This document shows, piece after piece, positions 38,901-47,680 of a stretch of DNA of 64,000 nt; position 1 is the stretch's first letter, and each line of letters begins with the position of its first letter. The notes beneath the pieces were generated by a model. That model was not told the origin of the DNA. It worked only from the letters and a program-made list of their open reading frames with translations, and did no database searches. The position numbers and the translations under genes are program-made. The stretch is from Liolophura sinensis (taxonomy: Eukaryota > Mollusca > Polyplacophora > Chitonida > Chitonidae), in the NCBI RefSeq assembly GCF_032854445.1, contig NC_088307.1:186001-250000 (forward strand). The letters run 5' to 3'.

Positions 38901-41324
38901 TTGATTACTGTTTTATTCGCCTGTGTAGGACATTACGTTATAAATCAAACAATCTGGATGTGGATATAAAACATAATGTAATACAGACATCAGCTCCAAC
39001 CCATGAAAGCTGGCTACTGAATATCTGTTTTGATTAATCATCGTGATAACAATTGTTAGAATCATCACTATCAGTAACTCTGACATTAGCAGATGAGTGT
39101 GCGGAGTGATTTCATAACTTTTGTTGATAAGAAATTACTCAAATCACAGTTACTACTGGATAGTTTATGCACACGTACCACAGTTAATGCTGAATAGCTT
39201 ATGCACAATTACCACACTTCGAGATGAATAGATAATGCACACTTTCTGCAGTAGATGCTGAATAGTATATGCGCAATTACCACAGTTCGTACTGAACCCC
39301 TTATGCACACTTGCCACACTTGATACTGAATAGCTTATGCACACTTACCACAGTTGGTGGACCTGGGTTCGCATCCAAACTGATACATCTGTATCTCACT
39401 GTACCACTGGTCCGAGACATCTTTGCCTGTAATATGAACCACAGGTACTCGTAAACTTGTGTGTCTTACCAGAGTAGAAGTGGGTTTGTCAGGTCGTCTT
39501 GAGGTAATCGTCATGTTGTGTGTCTCCTCACAGTAGATGTAGGTTTCTCACGGTGTCGTCACGTTGTCGTCAAGTCGTGTATATCACAAGAGTAGGTTAG
39601 TCAGCTTAGTCAGGTTAGTCTGGTCGTCGTCAGGTAGTCCTCTGGTGTATCTCATCACAGGAGGAGTGGTTTAGTCAGATAGTCGTCACCTTGAGTATCT
39701 CACCAGAGTAGGAGTGGATTAGTCCGGTAATCGTCATCTGGTGTATCCGACCATAGTAGGAGTGGGTTAGTCAGGTGGTCGTCATCTGGTGTATCTGACC
39801 AGAGTAGGAGTAAGTTAGTCATTCAGTCGTCATCTCGTGTATCCTGCCAGAGCAGGAGTGAGCTATTCAGGTAGTCGCCATCTCTTGTATCCCACTAGCC
39901 CAGGAGTGACTTACTTACTTAGTCGCCATGCCGTGTATCTGACCAGAGTAGGAGTAAGTTTGTCAGGTTATCGTCATTTCGTGTATCCTACCAGAGCAGG
40001 AGTAAGTTAGTCAGGTAGTCGTCAGGTTGTGTATCTCACCAGAGTAGAAGTAGGTAGTCGTCAGGTCGTGTATCCCACCAGAGTAGGAGTAAGTCAGGTA
40101 GTCGTCATCTCCTGTATCCTACCAGAGCAGGGGTGAGTAGGTTAGGTAGTCGTCAGGTTGTGTATCCCACCAGAGTAGGAGTAAGTTAGTCAGGTAGTCG
40201 TCAGGCCATGTATCCCCGATAGTAGGAGTGGGTTAGTCACGTAGTCGTCATCTCGTGTATTCCACCAGAGAATGGGAGTGAGTTAGACATGCAGTCGTCA
40301 TCTCGTGTATCTCGCCAGATTAGGAACTGGTAAGTCAGGAAATCGTCGGCTAGTGTATCTCCCCGAAGAAGGAGTGGGTTAGTCACGTAGGGGTCAGTTC
40401 GCGTTTCTCACCGGAGTAGGAGTGGGTTAGTCACGTAGGGGTCAGTTCGCGTTTCTCACCGGAGTAGAGTTGGGTTAGTCACGTAGTGGTCAGTTCGCGT
40501 TTCTCACCGGAGTAGGAGTGGGTTAGTCACGTGGTGGTCAGTTCGCGTTTCTCACCGGAGTAGAAGTGGGTTAGTCACGTAGTGGTCAGTTCGCGTTTCT
40601 CACCGGAGTAGGAGTGGGTTAGTCACGTAGTGGTCAGTTCGAGTTTCTCACCGGAGTAGAAGTGGGTTAGTCACGTAGTGGTCAGTTCGCGTTTCTCACC
40701 GGAGTAGGAGTGGGTTAGTCACGTAGTGGTCAGTTCGTGTTTCTCACCGGAGTAGGGGTGGGTTAGTCACGTAGTGGTCAGTTCGCGTTTCTCACCGGAG
40801 TAGGAGTGGGTTAGTCACGTAGTGGTCAGTTCGTGTTTCTCACCGGAGTAGGAGTGGGTTAGTCACGTAGTGGTCAGTTCGCGTTTCTCACCGGAGTAGG
40901 AGTGGGTTAGTCACGTGGTGGTCAGTTCGCGTTTCTCACCGGAGTAGGAGTGGGTTAGTCACGTAGTGGTCAGTTCGTGTTTCTCACCGGAGTAGGAGTG
41001 GGTTAGTCACGTAGTGGTCAGTTCGCGTTTCTCACCGGAGTAGGAGTGGGTTGGTCACGTGGTGGTCAGATTGCGTTTCTTACCAGAGTAAGAGTCCGAA
41101 CGAGACGACCACTTCAGGGAAATGTTTTCCCCCAGGGGCTGGCCCTCGTGTCTCGACTTGCTGTGTTGGAAGCCGTTGTCTCGCGCCAACTGCTCGGCCC
41201 AGGCCTGGGCGATGTCACTCAGCTCAGGGGAGTGACGTAATGGAGATACTTGATGACGTCGACGGTACTCGTTGTGTGACTGAATCAGCTCGTCTACAAA
41301 CTTGGTCCCCGGCATATTTGATAC
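26770..41324 (-). CDS. GLIPR2-like: tandem CAP-domain (GAPR-1/GLIPR2-like) protein, 7 exons
   Basis: Seven exons on the minus strand join in one frame to 432 residues from the Met at 41315. CAP domain 1 is about residues 8-155, the linker about 156-280, and CAP domain 2 about 283-432. CAP (SCP/TAPS) domains are small alpha-beta-alpha folds. This subtype lacks a signal peptide and resembles GAPR-1, a Golgi- and membrane-associated cytosolic protein of about 150 residues. The His/Glu/Glu/His set is intact in both domains (H51, E63, E88, H105; H329, E342, E367, H384). The CAP1 motif reads GHFTQMVW / GHFTQVVW and the CAP2-like motif NYKPAGN / NYRPAGN. GAPR-1 has a myristoylated Gly2, but here residue 2 is Pro. 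An acceptor at 41325 means an upstream 5'UTR or coding exon probably exists, so the true N-terminus is uncertain. Splice phases are 1,1,1,0,1,1. Introns 1, 2 and 5 carry minisatellites that repeat the 5' splice site. Confidence 0.9.
27125..27880. repeat. 34/40-bp composite minisatellite in intron 6
   Basis: Copies of ACCACTGACGTGATTGCAGA followed by AAAGCTAATTCATA (34 bp) alternate with 40-bp copies carrying an inserted ATCATG (ACCGCTGATCATGACGTGAT). A higher-order block of four units, about 148 bp, repeats along 27290-27830. Confidence 0.88.
27881..28369. other. intron 6 sequence with an AAC/AGC triplet tract
   Basis: Unique sequence with a simple tract of CAACAACAGCAACAGCAACA type at about 28018-28082. 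Nothing gene-like. Confidence 0.7.
28370..29335. repeat. 15-bp minisatellite array in intron 6
   Basis: About 60 copies of GATGTTCACATGTAT with many single-base variants (GATGTTAACATGTGT, GATGTTTACATG). It lies within intron 6 but begins about 110 bp from the exon-6 donor and does not contain the splice junction. The open frames here (period [10 protein letters not shown]) are artefacts of the 15-bp period. Confidence 0.94.
29447..29524 (-). CDS. GLIPR2-like: CAP gene exon 6: CAP domain 2 middle
   Basis: A 78-bp exon with acceptor TCTGTCCGTCAG/GTGG and donor GGAACAG/GTAAAT, phase 1 at both ends. It encodes the codon-357 remainder to codon 382: [15 protein letters not shown] (E367), then KVGLSSGTG. 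It is the counterpart of exon 2 and is closer to GAPR-1 in having SSGTG where exon 2 has a Cys-containing stretch. Confidence 0.9.
29730..35100 (-). repeat. giant 33-bp intron-5 minisatellite repeating the 5' splice site
   Basis: About 160 copies of a 33-bp unit fill almost all of the 5571-bp intron. Minus strand: CAG/GTGAGTTATAACCTACA, then CCCTCAGACAACA. The first GTGAGT is the real exon-5 donor, and most later units keep CAG/GTGAGT. Higher-order copies are clear: a block near 30688 recurs at 31940 (offset 1252 bp), one near 31361 recurs at 32910 (offset 1549 bp), and an eight-unit block at 32211 recurs at 32475 (offset 264 bp). Plus-strand frames (period [11 protein letters not shown]) are open for up to 441 codons because 33 is divisible by three. 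They are antisense to the intron and not genes. Confidence 0.95.
35096..35366 (-). CDS. GLIPR2-like: CAP gene exon 5: N-terminal half of CAP domain 2
   Basis: Acceptor CTTTGTTGCAG/TCA (phase 0), donor ATTACACAG/GTGAGTTATA (phase 1). It encodes residues 267-356. After a short Ser/Gly lead come [23 protein letters not shown] (H329) and LGENIACKW (E342). It is homologous to exon 1 and ends at the same codon position (DYTG versus SYSG). The donor is the first of a run of about 160 repeated copies. Confidence 0.9.
35367..36364. other. intron 4
   Basis: A 998-bp intron with unique AT-rich sequence and no tandem array at its 5' end. Confidence 0.6.
36365..36678 (-). CDS. GLIPR2-like: CAP gene exon 4: inter-domain linker
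   Basis: Acceptor ATACTTCTAG/TTGG (phase 1) and donor AAGGAG/GTGGGT (phase 0). It encodes residues 162-266, a low-complexity Ser/Thr/Gly linker with one ordered-looking segment: [18 protein letters not shown], then [14 protein letters not shown], a probable beta-hairpin. It ends GFGHFDKE and has no membrane segment or motif of known function. Its length (314 bp) and phases fit the flanking exons exactly. Confidence 0.85.
36679..38260. other. intron 3
   Basis: A 1582-bp intron without tandem array. It holds short local repeats: CCGCCGTCGTATAACCAATC-like phrases near 37150-37195, and GAAGGGGTAGTYTRGAG near 37995-38045. Its 5' end (GTAAGTACACAG) is not repeated, unlike introns 1, 2 and 5. The frame of exon 4 stays open upstream into this intron to a Met at 36820. 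Confidence 0.6.
38261..38434 (-). CDS. GLIPR2-like: CAP gene exon 3: C-terminal part of CAP domain 1
   Basis: Acceptor TTGTTCTTCAG/GACAC, donor CGGCCTT/GTAAGTAC, phase 1 at both ends. It encodes residues 104-161: GHFTQMVW (H105), [15 protein letters not shown] and NYKPAGN, ending in a short tail ([14 protein letters not shown]). The order and spacing match the C-terminal half of GAPR-1-type CAP domains. Confidence 0.9.
38435..39144. other. rest of intron 2
   Basis: Unique AT-rich sequence between the 34-bp array and the exon-3 acceptor. I see no nested gene. Confidence 0.6.
39145..39356 (-). repeat. intron-2 34-bp minisatellite repeating the 5' splice site
   Basis: About six diverged 34-bp copies on the minus strand, AACTGTG/GTAAGTGTGCATA followed by AGCTATTCAGTATC. 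The first copy is the real exon-2 donor and its last seven exon bases. Later copies vary at the donor (GGCAAGT, GGTAATT, GGTACGT), so most decoys are weak. The array is confined to the first 200 bp of a 914-bp intron. Confidence 0.87.
39349..39426 (-). CDS. GLIPR2-like: CAP gene exon 2: CAP domain 1 middle
   Basis: A 78-bp exon, phase 1 at both ends, with acceptor ATTACAG/GC and donor AACTGTG/GTAAGTGT. It encodes residues 78-103 ([10 protein letters not shown] with E88, then C96 and C103). It has exactly the same length and phase as exon 6. The two cysteines are not present in exon 6. Confidence 0.9.
39430..41096 (-). repeat. intron-1 minisatellite repeating the 5' splice site
   Basis: The array overlaps the end of exon 1 and fills almost all of the 1657-bp intron (41083-39427). 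From 41083 back to about 40390 it has about 15 uniform 48-bp copies; minus strand: ACTCCTACTCCG/GTGAGAAACGCG, then AACTGACCACTACGTGACTA and ACC. The remainder (39430-40390) holds older, diverged copies of about 50 bp, many still reading CCTACTCTGGT. Each unit contains a near copy of the exon end plus donor (ACTCYTACTCYG/GTRAGAAACGC). Confidence 0.9.
41084..41324 (-). CDS. GLIPR2-like: CAP gene exon 1: N-terminal half of CAP domain 1
   Basis: Encodes residues 1-77 plus the first base of codon 78, with nine in-frame bases before the Met. Landmarks are SHNEYRRRH near the start, FQHSK (H51) and GENISLKW (E63). The donor is TACTCTG/GTAAGAAACGC. A pyrimidine-rich acceptor (TTGTTTGTAAG/GTATC) sits just before the exon, so 41315 is a candidate start rather than a proven one. 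The last ~13 exon bases (ACTCTTACTCTG) are the seed of the 48-bp array that fills the next intron. Confidence 0.88.
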
Positions 41325-43125
41325 CTTACAAACAAAGAAGAGCTATAAGTACAAGTACATCTGTTAGGAAGTGAGGGGGCTAAAATGAGGGCCGTTTTGC
41401 ACAAAGAACAAAACCAACACCATGTTTCTGTAAGGCACAAAATAACACACATTGGAAGGTGGTTCCATTTTAGGTAGTTTCCAAGGTGAAGTAGTCCCTA
41501 GTATGCTAGTCATTAAACGAAAAATATAGCCAAGGCTTCGTCGAACAGGCTAAAGTTTAAAAGGGAAACGTAGTTAAGACTTCCGCGAATGTGCTACTGT
41601 AAATATTAAGGGTACTAGAACCTCTCGTCAGCAAAACCCCACACTTCGCCTCAAAATATTTCATTGGACAGTCATATGCATATCCATCCGAGATTTCTTA
41701 TATTTTCTGAACGATCATTTGATGTTAAAACTTTCACATTTTTTGACATTCTTTAACTAATATCTTTAAAACTAGAAAAGATACAAGAAAGTTGTGGGAC
41801 AATTTTTAGCTCAAGTATTCAAGTATGTATATGCCAAATTTCAAAGCATTATGTTGAAAAATGAACGAAAAATAAAGTATTCCACCACAAAGCAGTTTGA
41901 AAAATAGAAATGACAAATATGTCTTGAGGAGCCTCAGGTGTGCCAAATTTCGTCATTATGTCTTTTGCAAGTTAATCTTCATCAAGAACTATCTCCCCTT
42001 CAGTCGAAATGTAGATCCACCTACTTAATATGTAAAATGTTAGGAAAATATATAACTCCCTGAAACCGTAGAATAATGTTTTACATGGCAGTTCTGAGCA
42101 AAAACTGCCGGAATATGTTTATTCTTCCTCAGTCGGTCTTCCGGGGGGATGATTGAGGCTGTCATGTTTGGTTAAGCGCATATAGTATAAGTCTGTAAAG
42201 CCGAGATGGACAAAGGTCTGCACAAGCAAGCAGTGGTGCACAGTATAGAGACGACTGGCAGCAGACCCCAGTCAGCATTTCGCAGAGGTTTAGCTGTTCA
42301 CCGCAGGTGATTCCCGTCCAACATTTAACTTATAACCTTGATTAGTGGGAACAAAGAAAACACAACAGCCAAAATTTATACTTTTTGTCAAATATATCGG
42401 TTTAAGGTATTTAAAACTGTTATCTGGCTTTCATCTGTAAGTGAGAGAAAAGATTAAGCAAATACAGAATCAAAGGGTGAAATAAACCAAAATTGTTGAA
42501 TTTCGACCCTGATGAATTCTAGTATCCTTCAACGGGACCTAGCCAAACCCTCCAAAAACAAAGACGACCTGAAGTATCATAGATTCAAACTTATATATGT
42601 ATATCACCTCTATAATAGAGTCACAGAGTGGGTCCATTACAATTAGATACGTATGCCTTTACAAATTTAAACATGTTTAAAGAAGATTTTCTGATTATGA
42701 AGATATATTATTATGTATTTTTGCTTACTAGTTTAAGTAATAATATAACTAAGAGTTTATGAGAGTTTAGTTTAACCATTTCATACTGGTCTTTATGAAA
42801 ATATTTCGCAAGAATGAAATTTAATACGGAATCTACTTGGGGTAATATCTTGCCTTCAGACACGTCTATGTGGTGTATCTAGATCCCGCTAGGCTCTCCT
42901 CTGCAGCGCCTCAGCTTACATTCAATGATGGATAACAGGGTCACTTTCCTCATGATCCCGGATTACTAGAGTGTCATGACAGCGGGCTGTTCATACCCAC
43001 GTGAGTGCATGACAAATATATCTGACAGGAAACAATGGTACACGGACAAGGAAGCGTAACGACAATTATGATAGTAAACAGCAAGCGTGGCCGGGAGCGG
43101 ATTTGACATGTGTTACAGCCTCAGA
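41325..43125. other. sequence upstream of CAP exon 1
   Basis: About 1.8 kb of AT-rich, non-repetitive DNA. It is the 5' flank or an upstream intron of the CAP gene, since exon 1 is preceded by an acceptor. I found no convincing upstream coding exon here. Confidence 0.5.
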
Positions 43126-44880
43126 CGTATGCATGCACCTTGATGTAAAACGTAACACGATGGAAGTGATGGGCGCACATGCATGTACCTTGATGTGAAA
43201 CCTAACACGATGGAAGTGATGGGCGCACATGCATGTACCTTGATGTGAAACCTAACACGATGGAAGTGATGGGCGCACATGCATGTACCTTGATGTAAAA
43301 CCTAACACGATGGAAGTGATGGGCGCACATGCATGTACCTTGATGTAAAACCTAACACGATGGAAGTGATGGGCGCACATGCATGTACCTTGATGTAAAA
43401 CCTAACACGATGGAAGTGATGGGCGCACATGCATGTACCTTGATGTGAAACCTAACACGATGGAAGTGATGGGCGCACATGCATGTACCTTGATGTGAAA
43501 CCTAACACGATGGAAGTGATGGGCGCACATGCATGTACCTTGATGTAAAACCTAACACGATGGAAGTGATGGGCGCACATGCATGCACCTTGATGTAAAA
43601 CCTAACACGATGGAAGTGATGGGCGCACATGCATGCACCTTGATGTGAAACCTAACACGATGGAAGTGATGGGCGCACATGCATGTACCTTGATGTGAAA
43701 CCTAACACGATGGAAGTGATGGGCGCACATGCATGTACCTTGATGTAAAACCTAACACGATGGAAGTGATGGGCGCACATGCATGCACCTTGATGTGAAA
43801 CCTAACACGATGGAAGTGATGGGCGCACATGCATGCACCTTGATGTGAAACCTAACACGATGGAAGTGATGGGCGCACATGCATGTACCTTGATGTAAAA
43901 CCTAACACGATGGAAGTGATGGGCGCACATGCATGCACCTTGATGTGAAACCTAACACGATGGAAGTGATGGGCGCACATGCATGCACCTTGATGTGAAA
44001 CCTAACACGATGGAAGTGATGGGCGCACATGCATGTACCTTGATGTAAAACCTAACACGATGGAAGTGATGGGCGCACATGCATGCACCTTGATGTGAAA
44101 CCTAACACGATGGAAGTGATGGGCGCACATGCATGCACCTTGATGTAAAACCTAACACGATGGAAGTGATGGGCGCACATGCATGCACCTTGATGTAAAA
44201 CCTAACACGATGGAAGTGATGGGCGCACATGCATGTACCTTGATGTAAAACCTAACACGATGGAAGTGATGGGCGCACATGCATGTACCTTGATGTCAAA
44301 CCTAACACGATGGAAGTGATGGGCGCACATGCATGTACCTTGATGTAAAACCTAACACGATGGAAGTGATGGGCGCACATGCATGTACCTTGATGTCAAA
44401 CCTAACACGATGGAAGTGATGGGCGCACATGCATGTACCTTGATGTGAAACCTAACACGATGGAAGTGATGGGCGCACATGCATGTACCTTGATGTAAAA
44501 CCTAACACGATGGAAGTGATGGGCGCACATGCATGTACCTTGATGTAAAACCTAACACGATGGAAGTGATGGGCGCACATGCATGTACCTTGATGTAAAA
44601 CCTAACACGATGGAAGTGATGGGCGCACATGCATGTACCTTGATGTGAAACCTAACACGATGGAAGTGATGGGCGCACATGCATGTACCTTGATGTAAAA
44701 CCTAACACGATGGAAGTGATGGGCGCACATGCATGTACCTTGATGTAAAACCTAACACGATGGAAGTGATGGGCGCACATGCATGTACCTTGATGTAAAA
44801 CCTAACACGATGGAAGTGATGGGCGCACATGCATGTACCTTGATGTGAAACCTAACACGGCGGAGTAGAAAATGACAGTC
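43126..44880. repeat. highly homogeneous 50-bp minisatellite, 35 copies
   Basis: Thirty-five copies in exact 50-bp register of GCATGYACCTTGATGTRAAA, CCTAACACGATGGAAGTGAT, GGGCGCACAT. Apart from one change in the first copy (CGTAAC) and the junction with the diverged copies at the end, variation is confined to two columns: Y (t or c) and R (a, g, twice c). The uniformity is far above the other arrays and implies recent amplification or ongoing homogenisation. Confidence 0.97.
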
Positions 44881-45720
44881 GCACGTAGCCTGAAATTATA
44901 CCTAAGACGGTGGAAGAGAAAGTGACAGAGGCTTGTTGGTTGATATTAAACATAACACGGTGGAAGAGAAAGTGACAGATGCATGTAGCTTGATATTAAA
45001 CTTACTAGGGTGAAATAGAAAGTGACAAATGCATGTAGCTTGATATTAAACTTACTAGGGTGAAATAGAAAGTGACAGATGCATGTAGCTTGATATAAAA
45101 GAGGGGAAATGCCACAGTTCCACGTAGATTGATAGCAACACGGTGGAAGAGAATGGCGTTGATGCCTTTAGCTTGATATTAAACCTAACACAGTGGAACA
45201 GAACGTGACTGATGCATGTAGCTTGATATTTCACCTAACCCAGTGGAAAAGAGCGTGACAGCTGTATGTGGCTTCATAACAAACTTAACACGGTGAAAAA
45301 CAGCATGGCAAATGCATATAGCTATATATTAAACCTAACACAGTGGAGGAGTACGTGGCAGATTCATGTAGCTTGATATTAAGCCAAAGAGGGTTGAAGA
45401 GAATGGGTCAAACGCATGTGGCTTGATATTAAACCTAACACAGTGGAACAGAATGTGACAGATGCATGCAGCTTGATATTAAACCCAACACGTTGGAAAA
45501 GAGCGTGACAGATGTATGTGGCTTGATATTAAAACCTAACATGGCGGAAGAGAACGTTAAAGATGGATATAACTTGATATTAAAACTAACATGGTAGAAA
45601 AAAGCGTGATAGATGTATGTGGCTTCATGTTAAACCTAATATGGTGGAAGAGAACGTAAGAGATGTATGTAGCTTGTATTAAGCCTAACATGGTTGAAGA
45701 GTATGCGTCAAACGCCGCAC
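44881..45720. repeat. diverged copies beside the 50-bp array
   Basis: About 16 decayed copies with recurring phrases GCATGTAGCTTGATATTAAA, CCTAACACAGTGGAA and GAGCGTGACAGAT. They are clearly related to the homogeneous array (same order of GCATGTA-CTTGAT, AAACCTAACACG, TGGAA, GTGA) but with many substitutions and indels. Confidence 0.9.
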
Positions 45721-46360
45721 CCATAATGTTTTAGAGTATCCTAGGTTGTGTCGTGAGCAACAAAATACCAAATATCCAACAAAAACTCAATATTCCTGTT
45801 TCAACTAACAAAGCCATACCAGCATGTTCTGTAAAACGTGAGCACAACACACGGACATTTTCATACATGTTCTGTCTCTTCAGGATACATAAACATGAGG
45901 CGACTACTTATAACAATGAGCAGAAACCTACCACCCTCTGGCTGGGTAACATGTTGGTTTTATACCAAATTCCTGCTGGTTTTACAGCGGTGTTAACCGG
46001 TTGTCCGGAACCACGGACCGTCATTCCTGACAATTGCTTTTATCCATTCCTCGTAATTAAAGTAGCATACAGCAACACGCTACCAGTGAACTCCGCATTT
46101 CAGTCCTGACATCAAAGGGATGCAAGAATCCGGTTTCGTGCAGTATACAAATACAGTTCGTCATTGAAATAGAAATCATAAATGTACAGCCTGCATACAC
46201 ATAATTTGTACAGGGATAAGCTGTGATAACCAGTGTTTCCGGGTTAGACTTCCTGTCAGTATAATCACTGTATTAGGTGCTCATGTACAGTTAACAGGCG
46301 ATTGACACCAGTATTACGAGGCGGCGCGGCAACTTACACGAGACTACATTTATTGTGAGG
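45721..46360. other. unassigned sequence with one 118-codon ORF
   Basis: A plus-strand frame at 45753-46109 (118 codons, containing LWLGNMLVLYQIPAGF) is the longest one here not made by a repeat. It has no recognisable domain, Kozak context or splice context. I do not call it a gene. Confidence 0.35.
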
Positions 46361-46640
46361 GGGGCCTCCGTGGCTCAGTCGGTTAGCGCGCTAGCGCAGC
46401 GTAATGAAACAGGAGCTTCTCACCAATGCGGTCGCTGTGAGTTCAAGTTCAGCTCATGCTGGTGTCATCCCCGGCCGTTAGTGGGAAGGTCTTCCAGCAA
46501 CCTGCGGATGGTCGTGGGTTTCCCCCGGGCTCTGTCCAGTTTCCACCCACCATAATGCTGGCCGTCGTCGTATAAGTGAAATATTCTTGAGTACGGCGTA
46601 AAACACCAATCAAATAAATAAATAAATAAATAAATAAATT
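46361..46640 (+). mobile_element. SINE family 1, full-length copy
   Basis: A complete tRNA-derived SINE. The head GGCCTCCGTGGCTCAGTCGG with TTAGCGCGC carries the A box, and GAGTTCAAGTTC carries the B box. The body contains CTGCGGATGGTCGTGGGTTT, CCACCATAATGCTGGCC and GAAATATTCTTGAGTACGGC, and the tail is GTAAAACACCAATCAAAT with (AAAT)n. Flanks ATTTATTGTGAG and ATTTATTGTCAG look like a target-site duplication with one mismatch. Confidence 0.95.
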
Positions 46641-46689
46641 TATTGTCAGACAGTTTCCACAAGGAGTATATAACGATAACATAAAGACT

Positions 46690-47580
46690 GAGAGAGCCAA
46701 CTGATGAATTCTTTGTGCACAACCAGTGACCTGTCATCTGGTAAATTCTTTGTGCACAACTATTCACCTATCAGCTGATGAATTCTTTGTGCACAACTCT
46801 TCACCTGTCAGCTGATGAGATCTTTGTGCACAATCAGTCACCAATCAGCTGATGAATTCTTTGTGCACAGATATTCACCTGTCAGTTGATGAATTCTTTG
46901 TGCACAACCAGTCACCTGTCAGCTGATGAATACTTCGTGCACAGCCAGTCAATTGTCAGCTGATGAGATCTTTGTGCACAATCAGTCACCTGTCAGCTGA
47001 TGAATACTTCGTGCACAACAAGTCACCTGTCAGCTGATGAATACTTCGTGCACAACCAGTGACCTGTCAGCTGATGAATTCTTTGTGCACAATCAGTCAC
47101 CTGTCAGCTGATGAATACTTCGTGCACAACAAGTCACCTGTCAGCTGATGAATACTTCGTGCACAACAAGTCACCTGTCAGCTGATGAATTCTTTGTGCA
47201 CAGATATTCACCTGTCAGTTGATGAATTCTTTGTGCACAGCCAGTCACCTGTCAGCTGATGAATTCTTTGTGCACAACAAGTCACCTGTCAGCTGATGAG
47301 ATCTTTGTGCACAATCAGTCACCTGTCAGCTGATGAATTCTTTGTGCATAAATATTGACCTGTCAGCTGATGAGATCTTTGTGCACAACCAGCCACCTGT
47401 TACAGAGGACGGATTATATAGGGAGTTCTTGAGGAACAAATACTCATTTTGCAACTCGTGTTGCAATACACGGATTATGCATCGTGCATAACCAGTCATT
47501 TGGACAGTCGCCTGTTGCAGTACACGAGTACACCTCGTGCACAACCAATCATTTGGACAGTCATCTGTTTGAAGTAACTG
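46690..47580. repeat. 37-bp minisatellite array
   Basis: About 20 copies of CTGATGAATTCTTTGTGCAC followed by AACCAGTCACCTGTCAG. Variant heads (GAATACTTCGTGC, GAGATCTTTGTGC) alternate. More diverged copies run to 47580. Confidence 0.94.
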
Positions 47581-47680
47581 TAATAATATCCAGTATCAAA
47601 CGCTGGTGGTGGCCTTTGACATTTAATGAGTGTATTTGTGTAGATATATTGTATGGTTAAGGTCGTCGCGCATTTTACAA

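Noticed and set aside
41046-41374. plus-strand ORFs overlapping CAP exon 1
   Set aside because: Shadow frames of the well-supported minus-strand exon.
45940-46020. extra CAP exon on the minus strand (VKPAGIWYKTNMLP resembles NYKPAGN...NVLP)
   Set aside because: The similarity covers one short motif. The preceding GHFTQ block is missing, a stop lies close upstream and there is no acceptor. Probably chance.
46361-46640. tRNA gene
   Set aside because: The tRNA-like head is part of a SINE with a body and (AAAT)n tail. The head is not expected to fold as a functional tRNA, and the same unit recurs at other sites.
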